From: Prevotella sp. UBA4330
GTDB taxonomy: Bacteria; Bacteroidota; Bacteroidia; Bacteroidales; Bacteroidaceae
Length of the DNA stretch: 64,000 bases
Assembly: GCA_002394385.1 (NCBI GenBank)
Contig: DGTS01000008.1
Location: forward strand, 1-64,000
Direction: 5' to 3'
In this document: positions 53,023-61,562 of the stretch, piece after piece
How positions within the stretch are numbered: the first letter of the stretch is position 1
How the letters are laid out: each line of letters opens with the position of its first letter
Notes under the pieces: generated by a model
The model's database searches: none
Told to the model about the DNA's origin: nothing
The model's input: the letters and a program-made list of their open reading frames with translations, nothing else
Position numbers and translations under genes: made by a program

Positions 53023-55026
53023 TCATCTCCCGCCAGGACCACCACCCATATTGTCCGAACTCGTGGTCGAGGCAGTCACATTCGCCGATGACGAGCCAAG
53101 AGCCACAGTGTAGTTAGTGCCCGACGTCAGACCGCTGCAACTAATGAGGACACTAGTGCCCTGACCTCCCGGACCGCCACCTCCCGGACCGCCAGGTGCA
53201 CTGGCAGGCGAAAACTGCGGACCACCCTGACCGCCATTAGAAGACGTGTATGTCGTGGGCACTGTGAACGACGCCAGTGTCGTACTGCCGCTCTTCACAC
53301 TTACCGTGCTGCCCGCCGACACGCTGCCCTTGGTGCTCAGCACGCACTGTGAGCCCGTGGTGCTGCTCACCGCATTGTTCGACCCGCCTATTGCCAGCAC
53401 GTCACCGCCAGTAATATACAGGTGATAACCCTCCGCGGCATCGAGACCACATTCAGCACCGCCCGCTCCGCAGGCAATGATGATGCCGCCAGAGATTCGC
53501 AGGTCGGCATTGCTGTCAATGGCGTCATTGTTGGCAGCCACCACAGTCACTGTGCCACCCTCGAGATACATTTCACGTGCCGAGTTGATACCGTCGTCAT
53601 AACTGTTCACAGTGACGTTGCCGCCAGTAATGTGCAGCGTGTTCTTGCTCTCTATGCCCTCGGCATTGTTGCCGGTAGTGGTCACATTGACTGTTCCACC
53701 ACTGATAATTATTCCGCCGCTATAGGTCGTCGTGTTGCCAGAAGTGTCTTTCACACCCGCCTTAATACCCTTGGCAGACGAGTAGTAGTCGCTGTTCACG
53801 AAATCGGTGTTTTCAGTATAGTTGGTGTTTTCCGTCGTGCCATCGTTATAGTACAGCCCGCCGCTTGTGCTTATGGTGATGTTGGGACTGGTGCTCTCGC
53901 CGTCGGCAATGGTGAGCACACCGTCGCACTTCATTCCCTTGCCGCCCGAGCCAGTGGCAGTCACGTTGATGGTTCCTCCCGTGATTTTCATATTGCCGTC
54001 GGCACTCAATCCGCATGCAGCCTTTGTCTCCAGGTCGTCGGTGTCCCAATCTCCGTCGCCTGTCGTAGTAACATCAATGGTTCCTCCTGTTATTATCATG
54101 TCTCCCTGTGCCTTGATGCCTTTGGCTGCTGTGGCATCGGCGGTGATGGTCAGTGTGCCGCCCTCGATATAGATGTTGCCAGTGTCCTCGTCCTCGTGGT
54201 CGGTGGTCTCACCCGTCGAAGTCGTGCCGCCAAGGTCGCACTGTATGCCGTCGTCACCCACGCCGCTAATGGTCACCGTGCCACTTTTCATCTGGACATA
54301 TTCCTCACAGTTTATGCCGTCGCCAACAGCAGAAGTGATGTTCAGCGTGAGGTTCTTGATAGAGATATACGATGCCGACTTGATGCCGTGCTTGCAGTTG
54401 CCCGCAACGTTTAGCGTACCGTTTCCCTGCAACTGCAGTTGCCCCTTGGAGTAGATACATGCCTTTTGCGAACCCTTTCCGTCGGCAATGGTGTTCGTCG
54501 TCCCTTTCTTCGCGCTTAGTTGTATTCGCTTCGAGTTGGTGATGTTGATGGCTGCACCGCTGGGATTTGTCAGCGACACGCCGGCAAACGACACGGTACA
54601 TTTGTAGGAACCGCTCATCGTCAGTGAGCCATCGGTGGTGATGCCCGTGAGTTTATAGGTTATCTCGTCACCATCTACGGCATCGGTGTTGGTCTGCTCT
54701 ATGGTAACGTGGTTGCCATTAACGGTTGGCGTGACATACCGAGCCACATTGCCTGCCACCTCCACCGTAGCGTCGCCATCGGTGCTGTAATTTATGGACA
54801 CCAGATTGTCGGTGACGCTTGTGTCGTCAATCACCATCTGGCTGATGTCGGCCAGAGAGAACGTCTTGCCCATGACGGTCAGCGATGTGCCGTCTTCGTA
54901 TGTCATCTCGCCCGTTTGCGATGCAGGGAACTGGTATGTGACGTTGCCCGACTTAATGTTCAGAGTTTGCGCCCCGGCCGCTATCGTCAGCGCAAAGGCA
55001 GCAATGAGGAAAACACACTTTTTCAT
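53023..55026 (-). CDS. Secreted DUF4353-type carbohydrate-binding beta-helix protein
   Basis: 667 residues. Signal peptide ending TIAAGAQ, then a short N-terminal domain (NVTYQFPASQTGEMTYEDG, DISQMVIDD). A long right-handed repeat region of about 430 residues follows, with motifs like GGTVTISGVGDDGI, ITGGTIDVTTTGDGD and SGGTVNVTTTGNNAEGIES. This is the pattern of the DUF4353/carbohydrate-binding-domain family, predicted to form a parallel beta-helix. The C-terminus is Gly/Pro-rich (APGGPGGGGPGGQG). The start overlaps the upstream small gene by 4 bp. No catalytic residues can be named; probably surface glycan binding. Confidence 0.78.
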   Translation of the reverse strand: MKKCVFLIAAFALTIAAGAQTLNIKSGNVTYQFPASQTGEMTYEDGTSLTVMGKTFSLADISQMVIDDTSVTDNLVSINYSTDGDATVEVAGNVARYVTPTVNGNHVTIEQTNTDAVDGDEITYKLTGITTDGSLTMSGSYKCTVSFAGVSLTNPSGAAINITNSKRIQLSAKKGTTNTIADGKGSQKACIYSKGQLQLQGNGTLNVAGNCKHGIKSASYISIKNLTLNITSAVGDGINCEEYVQMKSGTVTISGVGDDGIQCDLGGTTSTGETTDHEDEDTGNIYIEGGTLTITADATAAKGIKAQGDMIITGGTIDVTTTGDGDWDTDDLETKAACGLSADGNMKITGGTINVTATGSGGKGMKCDGVLTIADGESTSPNITISTSGGLYYNDGTTENTNYTENTDFVNSDYYSSAKGIKAGVKDTSGNTTTYSGGIIISGGTVNVTTTGNNAEGIESKNTLHITGGNVTVNSYDDGINSAREMYLEGGTVTVVAANNDAIDSNADLRISGGIIIACGAGGAECGLDAAEGYHLYITGGDVLAIGGSNNAVSSTTGSQCVLSTKGSVSAGSTVSVKSGSTTLASFTVPTTYTSSNGGQGGPQFSPASAPGGPGGGGPGGQGTSVLISCSGLTSGTNYTVALGSSSANVTASTTSSDNMGGGPGGR

Positions 55027-55400
55027 TTCACACTTACTTTACTGGTTCCGTTCTTATTCTTTATAATATAGATGCCGCGTCTCATCTGCGACATGCTGGT
55101 CTTGCGCCCCTGCAAGTCGTAGATTTCTGCAGCATCGTCGAGAGAGTCGATGCCCACTTCTTCAATGCCCGTAGAAGTAGATTCGTCGGAAGTAGAGAAG
55201 TACATCTTTGCGAGGTCCGAAAGTACAAACGTCTGCGAACCAGCCTTTAGTTTGCCGTCCTCCACAGTGATAATAAGCGACGCAGAGCCTACCGAGGTCT
55301 TCTCGCCGGTAGTCGTCACGAACGTAAGGTATGGGAAATCATCGGCGTATGTTGCCAATGTCCCCATCATCATTAAGAAAAATATAAATACTCTCTTCAT
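55023..55400 (-). CDS. Small secreted protein with C-terminal sorting-like tail
   Basis: Start taken at MKRVFIFFLMMMG (55400), giving a signal peptide ending ATYADD; an earlier in-frame ATG at 55433 would prefix eleven polar residues. The mature part (FPYLTFVTTTGEKTSV.., FVLSDLAKMYFS) resembles the N-terminal domain of the protein encoded just downstream. The tail EIYDLQGRKTSMSQMRRGIY is the Bacteroidetes secreted-protein type. First gene of a two-gene operon with the beta-helix gene (4-bp overlap). Confidence 0.72.
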   Translation of the reverse strand: MKRVFIFFLMMMGTLATYADDFPYLTFVTTTGEKTSVGSASLIITVEDGKLKAGSQTFVLSDLAKMYFSTSDESTSTGIEEVGIDSLDDAAEIYDLQGRKTSMSQMRRGIYIIKNKNGTSKVSVK

Positions 55401-55511
55401 GCCCTTTGTTATTTGGTTATTTGTTCTTTCCATTGGAGAATGAAGCCGCAGGTCTTACTCGCTACTTTATAACGACCAGACACCACGACTCTGGAGCGTT
55501 TTTTTACACCA

Positions 55512-55519
55512 CAAAGATA
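55512..55519 (-). promoter_or_regulatory. -7 box TATCTTTG for the small-protein/beta-helix operon
   Basis: Perfect TAnnTTTG on the minus strand about 112 bp before the chosen start. Confidence 0.6.
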
Positions 55520-55637
55520 AACATTAAAACAAAAACACTCAAAAAAAATCAACCAATATTGCGATTCTTTCAACAAAACTTTTATAAATCAACGTTAAAA
55601 ACACAGGAAGAAAAGATTTTTTTACATTATAATTTAG

Positions 55638-55645
55638 TATATTTG
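55638..55645 (+). promoter_or_regulatory. -7 box TATATTTG for GH5
   Basis: TAnnTTTG 51 bp before the GH5 start. Confidence 0.65.
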
Positions 55646-55695
55646 CACCACTTATATTAAGACAATACGTATTCTGAACGACAAATCAATTCCCT

Positions 55696-56649
55696 ATGAA
55701 AAAGTTCTTATTATTTATCGCCTTCTTCTCAGGCATGGTTACAGCAAATGCGGCAGAACCCGTGAAGAAATGGGGACAACTGCAAGTGAAGGGAGCGCAA
55801 CTGTGCGACCAAAACGGAAATCCCGTCGTGCTGCGCGGTGTAAGTCTCGGATGGCACAACCTATGGCCGCGATTCTATAATAAGAAAGCAGTCAAGTGGC
55901 TCAAGCAAGACTGGAACCTAACAGTGGTTCGGGCTGCCATGGGAGTGATGATAGAGGATAACTATCTTGAGAATCCCGACTTCGCGCTCCAGTGCATCGA
56001 ACCCGTTATTCAGGCGGCGATAAAAGAGAATCTCTACGTCATCGTCGATTGGCACAGCCATAAGATGCACACCGATGAGGCATGCAAGTTCTTCAGCATG
56101 ATTGCTAAGAAATATGGCAAACATCCACACGTTATCTATGAACTGTACAACGAACCGGTGAACGACAGTTGGGACGACCTGAAGTCCTATGCCGACGCAT
56201 GTATAAAGGCAATACGGCAATACGACCCCGACAACGTTATTCTGATGGGATGTCCCCACTGGGACCAGGACGTACACATCGTGGCGCAGGCACCGATGAA
56301 GGGGTATAACAATCTTATGTACACCCTCCATTTCTATGCCGCAACACACAAGCAGGAACTGCGCGACCGCATGACCGACGTCGTAAAGCGCGGCATCCCC
56401 ATCTTTGTAAGCGAATGTGCTGGAATGGAAGCCTCGGGCGACGGACCGCTGAACGAAGCAGAGTGGCAGGCATGGATTGACTGCATGGAGCAGAACCGCA
56501 TCAGTTATGCCTGCTGGTCGCTCTCCGATAAGAACGAGACCTGTTCGATGCTGCTTCCACGAGCCAAGGCAACGGGTCAGTGGACCGACGACCTCATCAA
56601 ACCTTGGGGCAAAATGGTGCGCGAGACGTTGCGACGCTATAACCATTAA
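55696..56649 (+). CDS. Secreted endo-beta-glucanase, GH5
   Basis: Endo-acting cellulase or related beta-glucanase. Signal peptide ending TANAAE, then a compact GH5 barrel with no accessory modules (317 residues). The acid/base is E153 in IYELYNEPVND and the nucleophile E240 in FVSECAGM; the expected VDWHSH and ACWSLSDK segments are present. It resembles the short GH5_2-type cellulases (GVSLGWHNLW opening). Placed between yicC and gmk with other secreted proteins. Confidence 0.93.
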   Translation: MKKFLLFIAFFSGMVTANAAEPVKKWGQLQVKGAQLCDQNGNPVVLRGVSLGWHNLWPRFYNKKAVKWLKQDWNLTVVRAAMGVMIEDNYLENPDFALQCIEPVIQAAIKENLYVIVDWHSHKMHTDEACKFFSMIAKKYGKHPHVIYELYNEPVNDSWDDLKSYADACIKAIRQYDPDNVILMGCPHWDQDVHIVAQAPMKGYNNLMYTLHFYAATHKQELRDRMTDVVKRGIPIFVSECAGMEASGDGPLNEAEWQAWIDCMEQNRISYACWSLSDKNETCSMLLPRAKATGQWTDDLIKPWGKMVRETLRRYNH

Positions 56650-56718
56650 TGAAGTAATGTTTTCATGCAGAAATGATAAAAAGTTATAGAAAAAGGCGCT
56701 TATTACAAACTTTTTTTG

Positions 56719-56726
56719 TACTTTCG
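56719..56726 (+). promoter_or_regulatory. Near-consensus -7 box TACTTTCG for gmk
   Basis: One mismatch to TAnnTTTG and only 5 bp before the gmk ATG, so the transcript would be nearly leaderless if this is the promoter. Confidence 0.45.
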
Positions 56727-56731
56727 CAGCC

Positions 56732-57307
56732 ATGAATGACAAGAAACTAATCATATTCTCGGCTCCCAGCGGGAGCGGGAAGAGCACCATCATCAACTGG
56801 CTGATGGCAGAACATCCGGAATTGTCATTGGCCTTCAGTATCTCATGCACCAGTCGCCAGCCGCGCGGAACAGAGCAGAACGGCGTGGAATACTTCTTCC
56901 TTTCGCCCGAGGAGTTTCGCCAGCGCATCGCCAACGACGAGTTCCTGGAGTATGAAGAGGTTTATGAAGACCGTTTCTATGGCACGTTGAAGTCTCAGGT
57001 GGAGCGACAGTTGGAGGCAGGACAGAATGTTGTTTTCGATGTTGATGTCAAGGGCGGCTGTGCCATAAAGCAGTTCTACGGCGACCGTGCACTCAGCGTT
57101 TTCATCCAGCCACCCTCGATAGAGGCGCTCCGTAAGCGTCTTGAAGGTCGCGGAACAGATGCCCCCGAGGTGATAGAGCAGCGTCTGCAACGTGCCGAGT
57201 TCGAACTCTCGTTCGCAGAGAAGTTCGACCGCATAGTGGTTAATGACGACCTCAAGACAGCAAAGGAAGAAACCTTCCGCATCATCAACGATTTCCTCAA
57301 TGGCTGA
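56732..57307 (+). CDS. gmk: Guanylate kinase
   Basis: Phosphorylates GMP to GDP. P-loop FSAPSGSGKSTI (residues 8-19), GMP-binding SCTSRQPRGTEQNGVEYFF, and lid region RLEGRGTDAPEVIEQRL. 191 residues, normal. Overlaps nadD by 8 bp, so the two are coupled. Confidence 0.97.
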   Translation: MNDKKLIIFSAPSGSGKSTIINWLMAEHPELSLAFSISCTSRQPRGTEQNGVEYFFLSPEEFRQRIANDEFLEYEEVYEDRFYGTLKSQVERQLEAGQNVVFDVDVKGGCAIKQFYGDRALSVFIQPPSIEALRKRLEGRGTDAPEVIEQRLQRAEFELSFAEKFDRIVVNDDLKTAKEETFRIINDFLNG

Positions 57308-57881
57308 TATCGGCATTTTCGGCGGTTCATTCAACCCCATACACAAAGGTCATGTGTCCCTTGCGCGCCAGTTGTTGCGCAAGGTGGCGCTCGACGAGGT
57401 ATGGCTGCTTGTATCGCCGCAAAACCCGTTGAAGCCCCAGTCGTCGCTTCTCGACGACGGCATGCGACTCGAAATGGCACGACTCGCACTCGCCGAAGAG
57501 CCAGACATCAAGGCAAGCGACTACGAGTTCCACCTGCCCCGGCCGTCATACACATGGAACACGCTGCAGCATCTCAGTCAGGACTATCCACAGCACCGCT
57601 TCACGCTAATCATCGGTGCCGACAACTGGCATGTTTTTTCTCAGTGGCGCAACAGCAGTGACATAATCGCTAACTATCCCATCGTCATCTATCCCCGCAA
57701 TGGCTATCCCGTTGACGCCGCCTTGCTGCCCCCCAGCGTGCGCCTCGTTAACACCCGTCTCTACAACATGAGCAGCACCCTCGTCCGCCGACTCATCGCA
57801 GAAGGTCGCGGTGTCCGTCGCTATCTCCACCCCGAAGTGATATCCTACATCCAGGCGAACCACCTCTATAATTCCCTTTAA
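57300..57881 (+). CDS. nadD: Nicotinate-nucleotide adenylyltransferase
   Basis: Adenylates nicotinate mononucleotide in NAD synthesis. The start is ATG at 57300, inside the end of gmk, because the family begins MADIGIFGGSFNPIHKGH (nucleotidyltransferase GGSFNPxHxGH). The C-terminal motif YNMSSTLVRRLI (iSST type) is intact. 193 residues, normal. Upstream in-frame codons to 57243 are gmk overlap only. Confidence 0.95.
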   Translation: MADIGIFGGSFNPIHKGHVSLARQLLRKVALDEVWLLVSPQNPLKPQSSLLDDGMRLEMARLALAEEPDIKASDYEFHLPRPSYTWNTLQHLSQDYPQHRFTLIIGADNWHVFSQWRNSSDIIANYPIVIYPRNGYPVDAALLPPSVRLVNTRLYNMSSTLVRRLIAEGRGVRRYLHPEVISYIQANHLYNSL

Positions 57882-58013
57882 TATATTATACGCGTGGGCT
57901 CAGTGGCTGCATATTTATGCTGGTTTGGCACTAAGCAGTTAGAGGAAAAATATCAACAAAATTACGCTTTGTAACCAACTGGAAATCAAGAAGATACAAA
58001 TCGGCTAACAAGG

Positions 58014-58093
58014 TTAATAACTTTGTTCGACAATCTTAATAACTTTGTTCAACGATCTTAATAACTTTGTTCGACAAAGTTAATAACATTGTT
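58014..58093. repeat. 22-bp tandem repeat carrying TAACTTTG
   Basis: Units at 58014, 58036 and 58058 (TTAATAACTTTGTTCGACAA type) plus a degenerate fourth. Each full unit contains TAACTTTG, a match to the -7 consensus, at 22-bp spacing. Part of the 611-bp gap after nadD; 57882-58013 shows nothing else. Confidence 0.85.
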
Positions 58094-58159
58094 TTCTGGT
58101 TTGGCATCAATCGCAAAGCGGGTGGATATAGATGCGGATATGTTGTATGATTATTCTTT

Positions 58160-58256
58160 AGACATAAAGACATATTTGGGGTTAGACATAAAGACAAAAA
58201 GGGTATTCTGACATAAAGACAAAAAGATGTTTGGCACATAGACAAAAAGACAAAAG
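58160..58256. repeat. GACATAAAGACAAAAAG repeat
   Basis: About four irregularly spaced copies (58161, 58185, 58210, 58235 region). Unrelated in sequence to the array 70 bp upstream. 58257-58412 has no feature I recognise. Confidence 0.8.
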
Positions 58257-58412
58257 CATTTAGGTGGTTTTATTCTATTTGTGCCATTGCTAATGACTCA
58301 TTTCGGACAGCGGGGCGGGACGTTTTGGCGTTTTGTCTGATTATTGGCACTTCGTCCGAACAACTTAGGAAGAAAAGTGGGAAAATGCTTGGAACATGGT
58401 TGAAAATGGCTC

Positions 58413-58420
58413 TATCTTTA
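58413..58420 (+). promoter_or_regulatory. Near-consensus -7 box TATCTTTA for the lipoprotein
   Basis: One mismatch to TAnnTTTG, 72 bp before the lipoprotein start. The TAACTTTG copies at 58014-58079 are an alternative. Confidence 0.4.
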
Positions 58421-58492
58421 CATCGACGAAAGGACAGAACAACTGCCTTGAGTTAAGAATAAAACAGAGTATTAACCATTAAACTTACGATT

Positions 58493-60559
58493 ATGAGGAC
58501 TAAGAAATCTTTGGTACAGCAGATGCTCATGAGCATCCTTACCGCAGCAATCTTGGCAGTGGGCGTAACAGCATGCAGCGATGATATGACACTCGAAGAG
58601 AACGTCAACGACACTGAGATGACTGATAACCAATACTTCATTGGCGAAAAGCCTGATGAGCCTATGAATGACGTAATGTATGCAAGCGTAATGGCAAACG
58701 TTCCGGCTGCCGTGCTTAGCAGTTTTGACTATAACTCTATGGGAGCGGCTCTGGCACGAAGAATGCCGTCTGCTACTGCGTCTGTGAGCAAGGACACCCG
58801 TCTCATATTGGTGAAGGGTAGTGACATTGCCAACCATTCTGGTAACATGAAGGATTGGGCGTCGGTCTATCTGAAGGGTGGCAGCATTGCCATTGAAAAT
58901 CCTACCGGCAAGAACCTGGAAGCGTTGGCAAATGCAATGGAGAACCAACTGGCAGCAGCCAAGACTGCACAACTGACTGCTGACGGTGACATCGCCATTA
59001 AGGCACATGGCAAGCGTCGCAACGGTAAAACCTATGAGGGAGAGTTGCTGAAACTGCGCGTGCGCAATGTAAAGAATTATGCCTCGGCATATTCAGGTGT
59101 GAACGACACTGAGAATGACATGGTGGCAGAACTCGTCATCTTCGGACCGAATAGTTACTACATGTACTCTACCAACAGCAAAGTAGGCGACGCCATGACA
59201 GACCAGGACGGCAACGCTGAAAATGTGAACGTCGAAGAAAGCCAGCAGGCAACGTCTTACACGAGCGGTCTGAAAGCGGACGGTGCGGCAATATGGCTGT
59301 CGGACAATGCTGAAAGCCCCATGCCAAGAATTCATCGCGCAAAGTCGAATAGTTCTGGAACGGCGGGCATTAACGAGTTGATGAGTTGCAGCGACCAGTT
59401 CACCGTGGAAGGTGCTCTCTATACCCGTGACTGGGAGAATAGCAGCGTGACGCGTCAGGGAACCTTTACCACGACATACAGGATCTGGGGCGTCAACGAT
59501 CATAGCAACAATGCCAATACCGACTACTACTATGTGAAGCAGAATTCTACGCTGCGCATTGGTGGAAGCAGATATACTGGCGGCAATACTTACTATGACA
59601 CTTTCTACTGGGGAAAATACGAGCCAAGATGGTACTTCCAAGCCTCGAACTTTAAAAACGGCGACAACTTGTATTACGGGTCGTGGCTCGACGAGTATAA
59701 GACGTATATGGATCTGTCAGGCGACGGTAACATCACGGTGGAGTATGCACTGCCAGGCACCGATAACAACAGCGGCAGCCAGTCTATCGCTATTGGCACC
59801 AGCCAGAGTGCATCCTTAAGCATCGGAGGCACATTCTCTGCCAGCCCTGGCGCTTCGCTCACCGGCGGATGGGCAGAGGGGTCGTCGTTCACGATGACAA
59901 CCACTACTACGGCTAAAGAACTGAAGGTGGTTAAGAATACAGATGGTACCAAGGTGACCTGGTCGTACCAGAACAGCCAGAAACCAAAACTCTACTCCAA
60001 GAGCGGCAAGATATGCCATAGCATCGTTCCCGATGCTGTGACCAACGATGTGGACGTGGAGAACCAGGTATGTTGGTCGGTAAAGAACCCAAGCGGACGC
60101 TATAAAATAAATGTATATAATTTACGTACTATGGCATACTTGACAAAAACCAAGGACAATGGCAAAAGATGGACGAACCATGCATCCTGGCTTGAGGATA
60201 CGAATAATTACACCCTTCTTGAGCCTAACCGCGCCGAGCAGACATGGCACTTCGACGTGACGCCGTCGACATTGGGAAAGGAAGGCCATAACGGTGACAA
60301 GCAGAAACTGGCGGAGGCGCTGATGACGCAGTTCCCCGAGGCTTTCCAGACACTTACCGTCGTAGCCGACCGCACCATTGACAGCGAGAACGCTATCCAG
60401 AACGTTGTGGCGTATGCCAAGCAGTTGATAAACGACAAAAACGGTGGACGCACAATGCGCGAGTATGCTCTTGACCTGGGATGCGACAGTTACGTCATAC
60501 GCTGGTACTGCACGACCGGCACACACAATGACTACGAACTGACAATCTCTTTGAAGTAA
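58493..60559 (+). CDS. Large lipoprotein with leukocidin-like strand region
   Basis: 688 residues. Lipobox VGVTAC with Cys28 followed by SDD, so it is lipid-anchored, probably outer membrane. I do not recognise the N-terminal 320 residues. The region 330-570 has aromatic and Ser/Thr-rich beta strands: NTDYYYVKQNSTL, then an alternating small/polar stretch (SIAIGTSQSASLSIGGTFSA, ASLTGGWAEGSSFTM), then TKVTWSYQNSQKPKLYSKSG. This resembles the cytolysin/stem region of leukocidin-haemolysin beta-barrel toxins, but no database check was possible. It stands alone behind a repeat-rich region. It could equally be a surface glycan-binding lipoprotein. Confidence 0.55.
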   Translation: MRTKKSLVQQMLMSILTAAILAVGVTACSDDMTLEENVNDTEMTDNQYFIGEKPDEPMNDVMYASVMANVPAAVLSSFDYNSMGAALARRMPSATASVSKDTRLILVKGSDIANHSGNMKDWASVYLKGGSIAIENPTGKNLEALANAMENQLAAAKTAQLTADGDIAIKAHGKRRNGKTYEGELLKLRVRNVKNYASAYSGVNDTENDMVAELVIFGPNSYYMYSTNSKVGDAMTDQDGNAENVNVEESQQATSYTSGLKADGAAIWLSDNAESPMPRIHRAKSNSSGTAGINELMSCSDQFTVEGALYTRDWENSSVTRQGTFTTTYRIWGVNDHSNNANTDYYYVKQNSTLRIGGSRYTGGNTYYDTFYWGKYEPRWYFQASNFKNGDNLYYGSWLDEYKTYMDLSGDGNITVEYALPGTDNNSGSQSIAIGTSQSASLSIGGTFSASPGASLTGGWAEGSSFTMTTTTTAKELKVVKNTDGTKVTWSYQNSQKPKLYSKSGKICHSIVPDAVTNDVDVENQVCWSVKNPSGRYKINVYNLRTMAYLTKTKDNGKRWTNHASWLEDTNNYTLLEPNRAEQTWHFDVTPSTLGKEGHNGDKQKLAEALMTQFPEAFQTLTVVADRTIDSENAIQNVVAYAKQLINDKNGGRTMREYALDLGCDSYVIRWYCTTGTHNDYELTISLK

Positions 60560-60658
60560 ACGGATGTCATTGTGATTCAGACACTGGCACGCAAGTGCGC
60601 AGTGTCTGACTAAAGACAGAAAATGGGCGAAGATTTTCTTTTCTTCGCTCATTTTAGT

Positions 60659-60666
60659 TATCTTTG
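60659..60666 (+). promoter_or_regulatory. -7 box TATCTTTG for the AraC-type gene
   Basis: Perfect TAnnTTTG 28 bp before the chosen start. Confidence 0.65.
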
Positions 60667-60693
60667 CAACCGATAACCAAGAGGAGGCAATAT

Positions 60694-61269
60694 ATGACAA
60701 AACAAGAACAGGAGCAATTCGACTTCATGAAAGCCGAGGTGGAGCGCCTTACCGAACACAACAAACAACTGGCCGACACTTGTCAGCAGTTGCTCAGTTG
60801 TAACCTGGTGCTGGCGAAAAAGATGGACATCCATTATGAGATACGCCGTGGGGTGGAATATCTAAGGCACTATATTAATAAAAGGAAAGAACTGCTCGAC
60901 AAATATGATGCCCGCACCGACGAGGAATTGCTCATAGTGATTGAGGGCAAGTTGGAAACGGGTGACATTGACCTGCCCCCGGAGTTCGGGCTGAAGGAGG
61001 TTGCCGAACTGGCTCATTGCACGCAGTCGCGTGTCGTTGAGGCTTTCAAGTCGATGACCATCTATGGCACTCTCGGAAACTATCTTGACTATCTGCGCCT
61101 TCTGAAGGCATTGCGCCTGCTGAAAACACATCCTAATTATAATGTTGAGGCGGTTGCCAAAGAGGCAGGTTTCGTCTCTGTACGCACCCTGAACCGCAAG
61201 ATTCAGGATGTCATCGGCATGACGCCAAGACAGTTCCGCGACATGTGTACCATCGACGGGACGGAATGA
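60694..61269 (+). CDS. AraC-type helix-turn-helix regulator
   Basis: Start taken at MTKQEQEQFDF (60694), preceded by GAGGAGGCAA, a good ribosome site; the longer frame begins within the promoter. Of 191 residues, the N-terminal half is a helical, coiled-coil-like region (KAEVERLTEHNKQLADTCQQ) rather than a sugar-binding cupin. The C-terminal half is an AraC double HTH (AVAKEAGFVSVRTLNRKIQD, GMTPRQFRD). Target unknown; neighbours are the lipoprotein gene and the ribosomal operon. Confidence 0.82.
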   Translation: MTKQEQEQFDFMKAEVERLTEHNKQLADTCQQLLSCNLVLAKKMDIHYEIRRGVEYLRHYINKRKELLDKYDARTDEELLIVIEGKLETGDIDLPPEFGLKEVAELAHCTQSRVVEAFKSMTIYGTLGNYLDYLRLLKALRLLKTHPNYNVEAVAKEAGFVSVRTLNRKIQDVIGMTPRQFRDMCTIDGTE

Positions 61270-61341
61270 TTGGTTTTGTTAAATAAACATAAATCTTTTA
61301 TTCCAAAACCTTTAGGTGTATATTATTAGGAATAAAAGAAG

Positions 61342-61349
61342 TAATTTTG
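61342..61349 (+). promoter_or_regulatory. -7 box TAATTTTG for the ribosomal operon
   Basis: TAnnTTTG 214 bp before rplM. CTTTTATTCC (61295-61304) and GGAATAAAAG (61329-61338) form an inverted repeat just before it, a possible terminator or operator. Confidence 0.65.
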
Positions 61350-61356
61350 CACCCAC

Positions 61357-61562
61357 AAATTTTAGAGGGGCCTTAGAACCCCCAGAGTCACCGTGTAAAT
61401 AGTGGTCACCAGAATGAAATTATGACGGTCATCGCGGTTTGTGAATCGGTGCTCACTGGCAGGCGGAGAGTCTGCTCGCTCCCAGGTGCGTGAAGCCAGG
61501 CGCAATCGGATGGCGACATATCCGGCAATATAAAACGTTTTAAGTAATAATTTCAAAATTAC
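61357..61562 (+). promoter_or_regulatory. Long leader of rplM-rpsI, probable ribosomal-protein leader
   Basis: About 200 nt, clearly more GC-rich than other gaps here. Short helices can be drawn: CTGGC (61456-61460) with GCCAG (61495-61499), enclosing GCGGA with TCTGC. Feedback control of uL13 operons by leader RNA is known in other phyla, and I recall a Bacteroidia uL13 leader class but cannot confirm the match. Confidence 0.45.

Noticed and set aside
58014..58256. CRISPR-like arrays
   Set aside because: The 22-bp units follow each other without unique spacers, and no cas gene is in the window.
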